Origin: Kingdonia uniflora
Lineage: Eukaryota; Streptophyta; Magnoliopsida; Ranunculales; Circaeasteraceae
Assembly (NCBI GenBank): GCA_014058105.1
Contig: JACGCM010002657.1
Location: forward strand, 558,001-622,000
Direction: 5' to 3'
DNA length: 64,000 nucleotides
Shown here piece after piece: positions 1 through 11,168 of the stretch. The position numbers were made by a program, and so were the translations under genes. Within the stretch, counting starts at the first letter, position 1; each line of letters begins with the position of its first letter. The notes under the pieces are model-generated. The model did not search any database and was not told the origin of the DNA. It saw nothing but the letters and a program-made list of their open reading frames with translations.

Positions 1-96
1 CAGTCCTACAACCCAACTCAACACAACTCAATCTTTCTCCCTCAACTCTTTCCCACTACTCAAACTTCTTAAAACACCAAATGACAATCTAATTTG

Positions 97-275
97 TTGA
101 TTGTTGCACTCGGGTTTGCTTATTGTTGCACTCGGGTTTGCTGAACCCCAATTCACAATCAGATTTATTGATTGTTGCACTCGGGTTTGCTAATTGTTAC
201 ACTCGGGTTTACTGATTGTTGTACTCCTCTTTTACTACTCTCGGGTTGTACTCGGGTTTGCTGATTGTTGGACTC
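97..275 (+). repeat. Degenerate 21-bp tandem repeat
   Basis: About five to six imperfect copies of a unit reading ATTGTTGCACTCGGGTTTGCT occur between 97 and 275, some separated by unrelated bases. They lie in the presumed 5' non-coding part of the CACTA element and may be part of its subterminal region, but they share nothing obvious with the 99-bp repeats at the 3' end. Confidence 0.6.
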
Positions 276-1303
276 TATTACTGAATTGTTAATTTTCCCC
301 TGTAAGTTCTTCGATTTCAAACTCTATTTTTTACCTTCTAAAATTGCTATGCTTAAAGTTTAGTATTCAATTTTTCTGTTGTGATTGAACAATTCCTTTC
401 TCATGATAGTTGATTCTTAAAATCGTTTACATATATTGGCAGATTTTTTGTAATTTCTTTTGGTTGTTAATTAGTTCAATAATTTGGTTTACACCTACTC
501 TCTCTATATCTTACAATTTTGGAGTGTTGAGTTTGGGGTTTCCGAGTTTGCAGAACTTTAATCCCAATTTGAATCTCCTTGGAAACATCAAAGTAAAAAC
601 TGTGTTAGTATATAGAATAAGATTCAATAACTTGGTTGTAGTTGGAAAATCCCAGTTTGTCAATAATTGGGTAATCTCCATGGCTGTAGTTGGCAAATCT
701 CAGTTTGTCTCTCTCTCTCTATCTTACTATTTTTAAGTGAGATTTTATCTCCATGCCAATAATTTGGTTGCACTCGACTACTGTGTCGTTCTTTTATTAC
801 CCAGTTTTTCATGATTTTAGTACTTACAGTGTCAAGGTTAACTGAAAGTTTTAAACCCAGTGCATTCGTAATAGACTAATAGCCAGTATCAAGCTAAAGC
901 AAAGTGTTATACAACCCTTTATCATTTCTGTACTAAAAGCCAAACATTTGAATATCTTCATTCTTCACCTTCTGTAATGGTCAAAGTAACTTTGAATATC
1001 CATGATTCAATTTCATTAAAAATTTAGCACATGTATATATATTATTAGTATCGCAATTGTATGTTATTAATTTAAACCAAAATCGATATGAACTGTTATT
1101 AAACATTAGCCATGCAATTCGCTTAATTAGTTATCTGAATTTTTATCAAGCGGCGAGGACACGTTCTTGTCATGACCAAAAACCTGTCAGTTTCACATTT
1201 ATAGATTGCGTTTTTGGTTTCTTTTCTTGCACGCTAATATAATAGGTGACTAGTAACCCCCCCTTCTCTCCTCAATACAATATATTTATGTTTACCATTT
1301 GGA

Positions 1304-1349
<46 letters not shown>

Positions 1350-1429
1350 ATTTTTTTGAGTTGGTAAAATTAAATATATTTATGTGTTTAATTTTAGGTG
1401 ATTGACGAAACATTCTAGAAAAATTTAAT
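276..1429. other. AT-rich non-coding leader of the CACTA element
   Basis: I see no gene here. Open frames at 410-736 and 1057-1242 have no recognisable domain and low-complexity composition. The stretch probably holds the 5' UTR or promoter of the transposase that starts at 1430; an (AT)n tract lies inside it. Confidence 0.4.
1309..1347. repeat. (AT)n microsatellite
   Basis: About 19 uninterrupted AT units, 85 bases upstream of the TNP2 start. Confidence 0.95.
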
Positions 1430-3131
1430 ATGGACAAGAGTTGGATCTCACTTGATAGGAATTTAAGGGATTGCATTGATGGGGTTAAACTATTTCTTAC
1501 CTTTGCTTATTAAAACAAGAATATCGAAACGTCACATATTTATTGCCCGTGCAGTAAATGTGTAAATCGAGTTTACCACAATCAACAAACAATTTTAACT
1601 CACATAGAGATGTATGGTTTTGAAATGAGCTACAAGGATTGGATTTATCATGGGGAGCCTTTTGGTGGTGTGTGTAACAACATTATGAGGGATGACATGC
1701 CCGGTCATGATATGCATCATGAGTCGAACGTACATGCTAATATGACCGCAATGCTTCAAGAGGGAATGTGCATTGGGGGTGCTGGGAATGCGGGCAATGA
1801 TGAAGAACCTAGGGAAGAAGATACCATGGAATTCGGTGAAAATGTTCCCAAATATTTTAAACTTCTTCAAGAGGCGGAAAGCGATTTGTATGAGAATTGT
1901 CCAACTTGCACTACACAACTATCATTCATCATCGAACTCTTACACTTGAAGCAGCTTAATGGTTGGACTAATCGCTCTTTCACGATGTTGTTAGAATTCT
2001 TGAAGAAGGTGTTTCCTAATGCAAAGATCCCAAAATCATACTATAAAGCTAGCAAAATAACTAAGAATTTAGGAATCAATTATCAAATTTGGGATGCTTG
2101 CCCTAAAAGTTGTATGTTATTTTGTAATGAAGTCGGGAATCTAGAGAAGTGTGACATTTGTAGCACTTCAAGATTTAAAAGTGTTGTTTCTATCGATGGT
2201 GTAGATGGTGATAATCTACCAAAACTAGCTGTGTGGGATGACCAAAACAATCTTTGTAATTTTGGCTTCAGAGGGAAATATCTTACCTTTTACACAGCTA
2301 CTTTTGGTAGATTATCACCATCTACACCATCGATAGAAAACCTTTTCATGGAAGCTGTGTAAAAGGTCACGTAAGTAATGTACTTGTCAACAAAAATGAC
2401 TATTTTCTTATAGTTATATTTTACTTTGCTAAGTTATTAATTAAATGTTCTTAAAAAAATAGGTGAAGGAATTGATAAAAGAAACACATGTACCAGATGA
2501 AATCATGAGTTTAGCCTTGGGTCCTCTACCAGATACATTGAGATTCAACTCCTATATTCTTTGTGGATTTAGATTTCAAATATAGAAAGTTGACATGCGT
2601 AGAAAAACAAATGAGTTACGCTAGTCAGAGTGATAAAAACCCTCTTTTAGGAGAAATTACTTTCCATGGAGAGCTGATAGACATCATTGAAATTTAGTAT
2701 CCCAATGGCATGAAGTTTGTGTTATTCAAATGTAATTGGATTAAAGATCAAAGGGCAAGAGAGTAGATGATTTGGGCTTTACGCTTGTGAACTTCAATCA
2801 TTTGTTATTCGAAGATAATAACGTTCTCGATGAGCGTTTTATCCTAGCTTCTAAAGCAGAACAAGTTTGGTATGTACAAGATCCTTTAGAGCCTGATTGG
2901 CATGTTGTAGTCGAAATTTGACCAAGAGACAGGTTCGATAGGTACTCAATTGTTCAAGATGAAGAATTAGAAGTCACTCGAGCCGAGCCATTTAACATGC
3001 AACAACTGGACGATATTTCAAACATGTCTTGGGTGAGACAAGGAGTAGATGGCGCAACAATTGATACAACTCTTCCAGATGATGATCATATTGAGGAGGA
3101 TGGGGTGGATGATTATTTAGGTGGTTTTTGA
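1430..3131 (+). pseudogene. CACTA TNP2-type transposase, broken
   Basis: From ATG 1430 the frame reads a transposase-associated domain: MDKSW at the start, a C-P-C-x2-C zinc-type motif (CPCSKC) near 1540, then YGF...WIYHGE near 1610-1660. It continues into the TNP2 catalytic-domain start (LLHLKQLNGWTNRSFTMLL, then KSYYKASK and ACPKSC). The core of the catalytic domain is missing after about 2190, where an inverted copy of the preceding 47 bp follows. The C-terminal part resumes at about 2463 after an intron-like gap and includes a DUF4216-like block (FKCNWIK, GFTLVNFN, EQVWYVQDP, DWHVV) at 2700-2910, ending at TGA 3129. Lesions: TAA at 1511, a frameshift near 2760, several stops. Intact TNP2 proteins are several times longer than the longest open stretch here (250 codons). 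Confidence 0.85.
2187..2339. repeat. 47-bp inverted repeat (hairpin) inside the transposase
   Basis: Arms 2187-2233 and 2293-2339 are reverse complements with very few mismatches, separated by a 59-bp spacer. The left arm is in-frame transposase coding sequence; the right arm is its inverted copy and stays open until TAA at 2360. It marks the point where the catalytic domain was lost. Confidence 0.9.
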
Positions 3132-3755
3132 TGCAGGAACTTATGCTGCATGTTTATCAAGGAAAAATCTAGGACTTTTCTTATTGTTTTGGAATTAGTT
3201 TTTTTAAATAGAGATGTTGTAATAGCTAAGAGAAATATCTTATTCAATCAATTATCAATTATCAATTCAAGCTTTATGCTTTTTACTTTTATTTTTGTTT
3301 TTTGTTGATTAATTCAAGCTTTATTTAAGCTTTCTCTCTCTCTCTCATTCCATTCAATGTACATGATATTATATTGTTTATTGTATGATTGTTATGGAAC
3401 TAATGGTGTTCATGTGCTTGTATTCTATTTTACAGGTCTATCATGACAAATAAACGTACTCATAAGTGTATGGAAGATGTCGTAGCATACGATATGGTTC
3501 GGCTTAAAAGGATTAAAGAAAACAATGCTAAAATTGATGCTTTGGGGCTGCGTAGGATTGCTACTGGAATGATTTTGTCTCATCAAAAGAAAACCAAACC
3601 AAATGGGAGAAAAAATGGCAATAAGAAAGTGGTTGAGGAAGAATATAGGCCATTTTTTCAACTAGAGGACGAATATTTGAGTGAAGATAAGGATGATGAA
3701 GATTTGTTTAGCGAAAGCTATGGGCCCCTTAAGACACTGACAATGTTGTTGGTAT

Positions 3756-3789
3756 GTATATATATATATATATATATATACATATATTA
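3756..3789. repeat. (TA)n microsatellite in the first intron of the second CACTA ORF
   Basis: A TA run directly after the GT donor; translation through it gives a meaningless IYIYIY tail. Confidence 0.9.
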
Positions 3790-3796
3790 TATTTAT

Positions 3797-4087
3797 TTAT
3801 TTATTTATTTTGTTCTTTCTAAAACATGCACTGTCAAGGTGATGCACTTGGAAAGTAGGAAATTGCACAACAAAATCACTATTCATCAACATTCTATCCA
3901 ATCTCGCCCAGGCTCTAAATAATGCTTGTTGTTCATTGCACCAAGTAAATTTAGAACCCACAAATTTGGCCTCTATCACTCCTATAGCTTGTATCACGTC
4001 TTTAAAATCTATCATGGAAATATTACTAGTCAGAGTCCTACAAATCTTCTCAGCATTGGTTCTAACCGTTTCAAAATCCCTTGCCAT
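3797..4087 (-). pseudogene. LINE endonuclease fragment
   Basis: The frame contains MIDFKDVIQ, FVGSKFTWCNEQ and RAWARLDRMLMNSDF. This is the pattern of the apurinic-endonuclease-like (exo/endo/phosphatase) domain of plant L1 elements, where FTW.N and RLDR are conserved. The N-terminal catalytic part of the domain and all of the reverse transcriptase after it are missing. The last residues before the stop are intron sequence of the CACTA host. Non-functional. Confidence 0.75.
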
Positions 4088-4189
4088 CAGCCATGTAAGT
4101 AAAGATTAGATGCAGATGTAACTTGGATATCATAGCTACCCATCCATAAAACCCAAATCTTACCCCCATGTTCATCATTAGAAGCAAAT

Positions 4190-5151
4190 TTATTCCAAGA
4201 TACCCTTTTTCTTCTTCATTTGTTTTTGACCCCACCATTGAATCATACACAAATTCTCATTTGCCTCCTTGTAGATGTCTTGTTCCGCATCTGAAGCACA
4301 TAGCCTAGGCTTTTCTGCAACTATGAACTGCCCACATTCACCTTCTTCAACCACGCTGTCATCTCCAAGCATATTAAACTGGTTTATAGTCTCATCAGTC
4401 TTAGTATTAGAATTAGGAGCATCTTCTTTAGGAATAACATTGATGGGATTGCCTTCCTCAAAAAGGGTTGCATGTCTTAGACTTGTTGATGCTGCCTCCA
4501 CTCTTGAGTGATTGGTGTATAATCTCTTATGACAATACCCATACCAGTAGAAAAAGGTTTAGGCTGTTTTGCCTCCACCCATATCGGCTCTCCAGCTTTG
4601 ATCTCAGCCCTTCTAGTAGCCTCTATATAAGCCTCACTCATCGTATTATGAACGACATCCTCATCAGAACCCAGTGCGTGTACAACCTTGACTTTCACCT
4701 TAAGCTCCTTGGCCTTCATCTTGGTGCAAGACTCAACAGAGGGACCCTGCAAATAACTGAACTTGCAAAATTTGGGCATCTTTTCATAAACAATTATTTG
4801 CAGCCACCTATCCATGATTCTTCTAACCCAAATTTTATCAAGGTATTGTTCTGTCTTCTTGCGTGTTTTTTTTGTTTTTTGTTGTGCAAACAAATATGTA
4901 TCAAATGTCTATCAATGATTTAATTAAACTAGTGAACCTGCAGAAATGCTTTTGCTTGGAACTATTTGTCCCTTCCAAATATTCCCATCATGTCTTTTGA
5001 AGATCCCATTTGCTTCATCAAGTTTTGTAGGCCTCCCATGCCACCTATTTGTGAGCATCTGTAGAGGAAGAACTTTACACATGTGTTGTGCATTCATATT
5101 TTGAGACAATGCGCTCATTTGACCCTTCTTTGGCATCTTGAGTCCCTTCAT
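4190..5151 (-). pseudogene. LINE ORF1-like fragment
   Basis: Overlapping open stretches at 4190-4501, 4477-4893 and 4924-5151 carry YEKMPKFCK, which in plant LINE ORF1 proteins leads into a CCHC zinc knuckle. Here the expected second Cys and the His are replaced (FCKFSYLQGPSVESC), so the knuckle is dead. The remainder is charged and unconserved. Frame changes link the pieces. The position upstream of the endonuclease on the same strand agrees with LINE order. Confidence 0.55.
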
Positions 5152-5459
5152 TTTTCCCCAGATCTTTGCAAGGCGCTTGTAATCTTGAGTCCCTTCAATT
5201 AGTATAAGAACAGGCTTAAGGGTAACAACTTAATCACTGGCTAAGATAAAGAAAACTGCTTTTAATGTGGTTTTTACTTCATATGGATGGAAGGAATGCC
5301 AGGAACAACACTTAGATTTTGGCTAACAACATCTTACATCTGATAATCAATGCAGTTAAAGGCAACTTTTATGATACTATCTACAATCTTGAAGATACTG
5401 ATTCTAGCAGGCATAGTGTCACAAGATTGAGTTGCAACATTAACTGGTACTTTCCAATT

Positions 5460-6048
5460 ATCATTAAATACAAGTGGTTATGGGGTAGTGCTTAGAGACC
5501 ATGCAGGTAATATTACTATGGCTTGTGCTGGGTGCTATACTAAGAGTTCTATTACAGTTCATGAGTTGCAGGGAATTGATAATGGCCTTAAGAAAACCAT
5601 TGAAGGTGGTTACAAAAAGGTTTTCGTGGGCAGTAACTCACAAGTTGTTATTAGCATAGTGTTATTGCTTGAAGACCCTCCTTAGGATGCTAGGTCCACA
5701 CTTAAGTCTATCCTGCACTCTATTAGTCTCCTGGAATTCTTTGAGATTTCCATAAATTAAGGGAAACTAACAGACTGGCAGATCATCTATATAGTGTTAT
5801 TGCTTGAAGACCCTCCTTGGGATGCTAGGTCCACACTTAAGTCTATCCTGCACTCTATTAGTCTCTTGGAATTCTTTGAGATTTTCCATAAATTAAGGGA
5901 AATAAATAGACTGGCAGATCATCTATGCAAGATTCATACTGAACTAGGGCACATTGAATTTTTGTACTCTAATTTCTCCCCAGAGCTTAAGGATATTGCT
6001 GCTGAAGATGTCATTGGCAAAGTCTATTTGATACACACGAGCTACTAG
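5460..6048 (+). pseudogene. LINE C-terminal RNase H-like domain
   Basis: SGYGVVLRDHAGNI, then VHELQGIDNGLKK, VFVGSNSQVVI and REINRLADHLCKI match the RVT_3 RNase H-like fold found at the end of plant LINEs and in related host proteins. The usual pattern is G.GVVLRD, E..A...GL, V..DS..VV and R..N..AD..A. The expected Asp of the third motif is Asn (SNS). A tandem duplication with a stop (TAG 5683) interrupts the frame, which reopens at 5794 and ends at TAG 6046. Confidence 0.7.
5656..5926 (+). repeat. 135-bp tandem duplication within the LINE RNase H region
   Basis: Copy 1 is 5656-5790 and copy 2 is 5791-5926. They differ by a few substitutions and one inserted T in copy 2 (or a deletion in copy 1). 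Copy 1 carries the TAG stop; copy 2 keeps TGG at that place and stays open. Confidence 0.95.
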
Positions 6049-7107
6049 CCACTTCACCTTCGTCTTTCCTCTTTTGCTTTGCTTGCTTAAGAGACCGTTA
6101 GTAGAAAAGTACCACCTATACGAATATATGTAATTGTTTTTTACAACTTATATTGAAAATGATCTAGTAAGTATGAGAATCTAGTCCCTTAAATTTATGT
6201 TTAATCCTTGACTATGTTATTCTTTGTTTATCTCTGACAATTAATAGGTATTATTGAGGGTTCCTCGTCTTGCAATAAGGCTAATAAGAATGGAAGAGGA
6301 TATGCCAAACCATGGAGCGAGTGGGATAATAGAAAAATTAAGATCCAGGAGTGGAATGAAGATTGCCAACCACTTGGACCTAATGAACCCAAGTTGATGT
6401 CTCATCTAGGTCTGTTTTTATTGTCTTGAATATATATTCGTTGCTTTACACATATCCAAATTTTCTATACGAGATAGATTTATTTTTTAGGCAACTAGCA
6501 CCTCAATATTTTTTTACGCACTTGAATATTTCACTTTAGGAAACCTTGCACGGAATGGAGCAATATTCCCATTGACAATGCTATCTTGGATGGTGGCAAG
6601 TAATACCTCTCTTGATGGGGTTTGGAAATCAGTAAAGGTAGTAGTAAATATACATAGTTAAGCATTTTTAAAATGTATAACTTGATTATTCAAAATTTTA
6701 ATTTGTCATAATTTTTTTTTTAAATTTATTAGGATAATATAAATGCTCCGGATGGTTTTAAAGAAGTTTGTTTCCAAAAAATGGTATTTTCTTGAACAGC
6801 CTTTCAGTACAAAATAAATCTTCAACACTATAAAGAGTATAATACTGATGAGGAGCGTCTTGCAAGCATACCCTCCCCCTCCCCCTCGTGTGTAGCCGAA
6901 CCAGTGGCCAACTTTTGTAAGATATTGGTGTCTAAAAAAGACACAAGTATAATTTGTTATGCTGTTTTATTTTATATTTTATATAATTTGGCAACTTCTA
7001 AAATTTGGCTACCATTTTACAGGCAATGGCACAGAAAAACAGTGATAATCAAGCAAATCTTACTTGTCACCCTAGGACGGGGAGGAAGACATTTGCACGT
7101 GTAAAAG

Positions 7108-7113
<6 letters not shown>

Positions 7114-7143
<30 letters not shown>
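7114..7143. repeat. (TA)n microsatellite in a later intron
   Basis: A TA run directly after the exon that ends ARVKAK. Confidence 0.9.
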
Positions 7144-7147
<4 letters not shown>

Positions 7148-7835
7148 TACTATGATACAAGTCAAACTTATCTTTTTTGTAGTCGATTATTTATGAAACT
7201 CATATTAGCTAAGTAACACTTATATATCTTACTTTATTATAGAGAATGGAGGACAATGAAACTATCGACGATCTTAGCATTTACAGAGCCACTCGATATA
7301 TTGGAAAAGATTTATACAATACAGAAGATGGATCAGCTGAAAGAGAGGTAATGAAAAATTCATATATATGTAGTCATTGTAATAAATTTAGAACAGCAGG
7401 TATCCATTAATCTTTGATTTAGTGGCTGGACTCTTTGTAATATATATAGTTTCAAAAATTATGAATGACATATTTCTTTATATTGGTTAGGAAACAATTC
7501 GACGACGTTTGCTTGAGTTACCAGAGGAAAAGCGAGAGACTAATATTAAAGCAAGGGATAAGATTTTCAAAGATGTGATTGGAGAAGATGGACATGGATG
7601 AGTTTTGTGCAAAGGAGTAGTTTCTCATCCCTAAAATACAAGGTCACGGTCTTCATCATTATCATTTCAGAATTACGAGGATGAGCTTGCCAAGTTACAA
7701 CAAGAAGCTGACGAGAGTGAAGCTTGACACCAACAAGAAATTGAAAATATAAAGGCCTTTGTGAATAATGCAATTCAAATCAAAGTTAAGCGATTGATGC
7801 AAATTGCAGGCATCCATTTTCTGGATAATAATTAG

Positions 7836-8929
7836 TATCGTCGAGTCTCAAAGCTGATCATTATGCGAAGGTAACTATTTTTTTCTTTTCTAGATAAGAA
7901 ATCTTGAATAGAGTTAAATTCTGTTTTTGGTGTTGTAATGATCTCATTAGTGGGATTTTTGAATTTTTAACCTGATATGTTAGTATTTTAGAGAAAAAAT
8001 TGACTTAACCAACTTATGGCATTTGTAGACCAACATGATATAGTGGCATAACTTCTTTTTACAGTTTTTTTTTCTTTGTAGATTGGCACTGATATTCTTT
8101 ATGGACAAAATACTGGTTGCAAGAGTCTTCTAGTCCTTTCAGGTTGGTTTATTCTTGGTGTATACGAATATTTTACATTTGACCATACTACGTGTCGAGT
8201 AGCATTTGGTGTATAGTATTGCTAATATGATATCCAATTGTCGTGCGATTTGTTTGAATTATATAATCTTAAGAATTGGGAGCATGCTGTGTATATACTG
8301 GCCCTAAGAGTTCTCAAACTAAAAGATTACATTATTCACTTGAGTGTTTATAAATTGTATATGTTTTCTAGCAGGTACAAAGTGGAAATATCCTATTTAT
8401 AGGGGAAGTGCAGCCGAATTTTCGGTAGGACTTCTTCTATTTGATTTGCTTCCGTGTAAGACTTTGATATAGATGTGAGGCCTCATTTTTGATTTTTTAT
8501 ATTTTCATTTTCATAATGTGTACATTACATTATTATCTTTTGGTTTGTAATTATATTTATATGTTGTGGTTGAGGTTGTATCAATTTAATTTTTTTTGTT
8601 TCAGGTAGTTTCTTAACAATTATGGGAGAGACACAGGCAAGTATTTATTTTACGTAGAGATATGATTCATGTTTCGATGGTTCTATGTTCCGTACATAAA
8701 AGGTTGAATAATTAATTTGAATGCTCAAGTTGTATTTAGTGATTAAACAATAATTTTTAATGTTCTAGGTGAATTAAGACATTATTTATTTATATAAAAC
8801 TGGTGTTTGTGAAACTTTGTAATTAAGTTGTTTTCTCTTTTAAATTAACTTGTTATTGATGAGTGATTTGTACTATCTAACAGGGGCGTAATTTAAATTG
8901 AAAAAATATTACATTTAGCATCCTTCTTT
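7836..8929. other. CACTA 3' non-coding region
   Basis: AT-rich sequence between the second ORF and the subterminal repeats. I see no coding or structural signal. Confidence 0.4.
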
Positions 8930-9440
8930 AGGGACGATTTATTCTATCTTTATTAATATTGGCGTCATACTTTTAAAGACAAACAAATTCATCTCAAATG
9001 TTGTGCATTAGAGACAGAATAATTTTTCCCCAATAATATCGGTGCTGGCAGGAAAACTTGGCGCTATTCTTTTAGAGATAAACAAATTCGTCTCAAATGT
9101 TGTGTATCAGAGACAGAATAATCCATCCCTAATAATATTGGCACTGGCAGAAAAATTTGGCGCTATACTTTTAGGGACAAACAAATCCGTCTCAAATATT
9201 GTATATTAGAGACAGAATAATCCATCCCCAACAATATTGGCGCTGGCAAAAAAAATTTGCACCATACTTTTAGAGACAAATAAATCCGCCTCAAATGTTG
9301 TGTATTAGAGACAGAATTATCCATCCCTAATAATATTGGCGCTGACGGGAAAATTTGGCGCCATACTTTTAGAGAAATGCAAATTCGTCTATAATATAAT
9401 GTATTAGGGACGGTTGTACTCCGTCCCCAAAGGAGTTGAA
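8930..9440 (+). repeat. CACTA subterminal direct repeats, five 99-bp units
   Basis: The motif CTTTTAGAGACAAA and variants recurs at about 8970, 9069, 9168, 9267 and 9366, giving a regular 99-bp period. Each unit also holds a TTAGAGACAGAATAATCCAT block and an AATATTGGCGCTGGC block. CACTA subterminal repeats are the binding sites of the element's second protein. Confidence 0.9.
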
Positions 9441-9655
9441 AAGTAAAGACCTTTAGATACGAATTTTTTGGCGTATCTGAAGCCGTCCTTAATAGTATTA
9501 GAAATGGATGTGTCTATCCCTAATATATTTGGGATGCCACCCTAAAGGGACAACACTTTTTCATCCCTAAAGACGTCCCTAATATATGCAGGGACGGATT
9601 AGTAGCCTTTGAGGACTCTTTTTTGCCATCCCTAAAGGTAGTTTTTCTTGTAGTG
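9441..9655 (+). repeat. CACTA 3' terminal region and inverted-repeat terminus
   Basis: Several short GGGACGG and CATCCCTAA motifs in both orientations lead to the end TTTTTCTTGTAGTG at 9642-9655. The next bases (TCT) are candidates for the 3-bp target-site duplication, which cannot be confirmed without the left end. Confidence 0.85.
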
Positions 9656-11165
9656 TCTTCATTATCTACTGGGGTACTCATTATGGGAGACCTCCCCAAA
9701 TAGGTTTTAAGATCCTGAAAAGCTACTTTGCATTCTGGTGTCCATGTGACTTCAATATTTGGCCGAATTTTTCCTTGTTTGGTATACCCGTGGAGTAATA
9801 GGAATAGCCAACAACAGCGATCTGAAGATTTAGAGACAAAGCGGTTCATAGCGGCAATCTTGCCGGTAAGTTTCTGAACGTCTTTTGTTGTTTTTGGAGA
9901 AGGAATATCGAGGAGAGCACGAATCTGATCTAGATCGGTCACAATCCCTTTTTAGCTGATAAAGTGGCCTAGAAAGTGGCCAGAATGTACCCCAAATTGA
10001 CATTTATCAGGGTTGAGACGCATCCTGTAAGATCGAAGGATGTTGAATGTAGTGTTTAGATCTGAGATGTGATTAGCTGATTGTACACTTTTGCATATGA
10101 GATCATCGATGTAAACTTCAACGACTTTCCCTAGGTGTGCTTTGAACATAGTAGTCATCAATCATTGATATGTGTAACCCACATTTTTGAGTCCGAAGGG
10201 CATGACTTTGTAATAGTAAAGACCTCTCTCAGTGATGAAAGTTGTATTCTCTTGATCTTCTTCCAGAAGTGGAATTTGATTATACCCCGAAGTAGCATCA
10301 ATCATAGAAAAGAGGTCATGGCCTTCTGTGGAATCGAGAATCTTATGAATGTTGGAAAAAAGGAAATTGTCATTTGGAGTGTGTTTGTTCAGATCTGTGA
10401 AATCTACACAAACTTAAACTTTTTTGTTCTTCTTTGGGACATCGACAATACTGGATATCCTATATGGATACTTGGCTTCTCGAATGAATCCTACTTTGGT
10501 CAATTTCTTGATCTCGGTGTTAACTTCATCTCGAAGACGAGGTAAAAGTCATCGCTATTTTTGTTTGACTGTTGCGGCGTTAATATTGATAGCTAATTTG
10601 TGATAGGCCATGGCTGGATTGACTCTGGGCATTTCTTTGAGAGACCATGCAAAAATGTCTCGATTGAGTCGTAAGAACTGAATGAGAGTGTCTTTTTCAT
10701 GCTGAACCAGCCTAGTACCAATGAAGGTACCTCTACTAGGCCAATAATATTGATATATTCTGTGGATTCCTATGTAGATGGTTGATCGCTGAGGTGGTCA
10801 ACTTTCTGTAATTGCTATGCGGCAAACCTGTCTGAAGTATTTCGGATGGCAGAGACAATATTTTCATAAGCTCGCGAGAGCTTTTGACTACCTCTAATCT
10901 CATAAATTCGGTTATCGTGTTTGAATCAGAGTGCTTAATGATATGTGGAAGCAATTGCTTCTATATTATGTATCCAGCAGCGGCCCATAATCCAGAGATA
11001 ACGAGATTTGGTATTAATAACATAGAAAATGACGTCAATAGTGGCTGGTCCTGCGATAATTGGTAAGATGATATTGCCTACTCATTCTTCCCTAGAACCA
11101 TTAAATCCACTAAAATTGGTGTCGTTCCGAATAACTTGGTCGGCCAAACCCATCTGATCGATCGT
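9656..11165 (-). pseudogene. T1 pol: reverse transcriptase and start of RNase H
   Basis: Read from 11165 downwards. GLADQVI...DFNGS-type protease tail, then the RT domain from about 10560: VPKKN, CVDFTDLNKHTP, MIDATSGYNQIPL, TTFITERGLYYYKVMPFGLKN and the catalytic VYIDDLICKS (near 10110). A second block follows (DPDQIRALLDIPSPKT, LTGKIAAMNRFVSKSS) and the RNase H start (EVTWTPECKVAFQDLKTYL, SPIMSTPVDNED), cut by the CACTA end. The YIDD catalytic pair is intact, but stops and frame changes separate the motifs (for example after FLGHFIS). Inactive. Confidence 0.85.
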
Positions 11166-11168
11166 ACT

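Larger units (their letters stand above)
3825..6050 (+). mobile_element. LINE (L1-type) insertion with inverted 5' half
   Basis: Endonuclease and ORF1-like sequences run on the - strand (5151 to 3825), while an RNase H-like end runs on the + strand (about 5460-6048). L1-type insertions made by twin priming show this head-to-head layout with a deleted middle, here most of the reverse transcriptase. The LINE lies between the donor of CACTA exon 1 and the next CACTA exon at 6247. I do not see a clear poly(A) tail or target-site duplication, so both edges are approximate. Confidence 0.6.
3443..7835 (+). pseudogene. CACTA second ORF (Ptta/En/Spm-type transposase-associated protein), LINE-disrupted
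   Basis: First exon from about 3443 contains MVRLKRIKENNAKIDALGL, a motif common at the start of CACTA second ORFs, then basic and acidic stretches up to a GT donor near 3752. Further exons follow from 6247 (ending KLMSHLG), 6539-6639 (NLARNGAIFPLTM...W), 6733-6900 (DEERLAS), 7021-7112 (AMAQKNSDNQ...GRKTFARVK), 7243-7350 and 7491-7835 (KIFKDVIGEDGHGWV, then a charged helix). The order and motifs match the plant transposase (Ptta/En/Spm) family, thought to bind subterminal repeats. In-frame stops occur near 6797 and 7638, and a LINE fills the first intron. The protein cannot be made intact. Confidence 0.75.
1..9655 (+). mobile_element. CACTA (En/Spm) DNA transposon, 3' part; 5' end lies outside the window
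   Basis: The right end reads TTCTTGTAGTG at 9645-9655, the reverse complement of the CACTACAAGAA terminus typical of plant CACTA elements. It is preceded by subterminal direct repeats. Two coding regions lie in the usual order on the + strand: a TNP2-type transposase (1430-3131) and a second En/Spm-type ORF (3443-7835). Directly after 9655 the sequence becomes gypsy RNase H on the - strand, so the CACTA element landed inside gypsy element T1. No matching CACTAC terminus and no gypsy sequence appear at the left, so the left end must lie upstream of base 1. Both genes are broken, so this copy is not autonomous. Confidence 0.85.

Noticed and set aside
50..62. CACTACTCAAACT as the left CACTA terminus
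   Set aside because: Only CACTAC matches the right end, and no T1 sequence lies to its left.
3443..3922. Second CACTA ORF as a 159-codon single-exon protein
   Set aside because: The last third is translated TA repeat and LINE sequence beyond a GT donor.
8930..9440. CRISPR-like array
   Set aside because: Units are adjacent 99-bp direct repeats without unique spacers, in a plant transposon.
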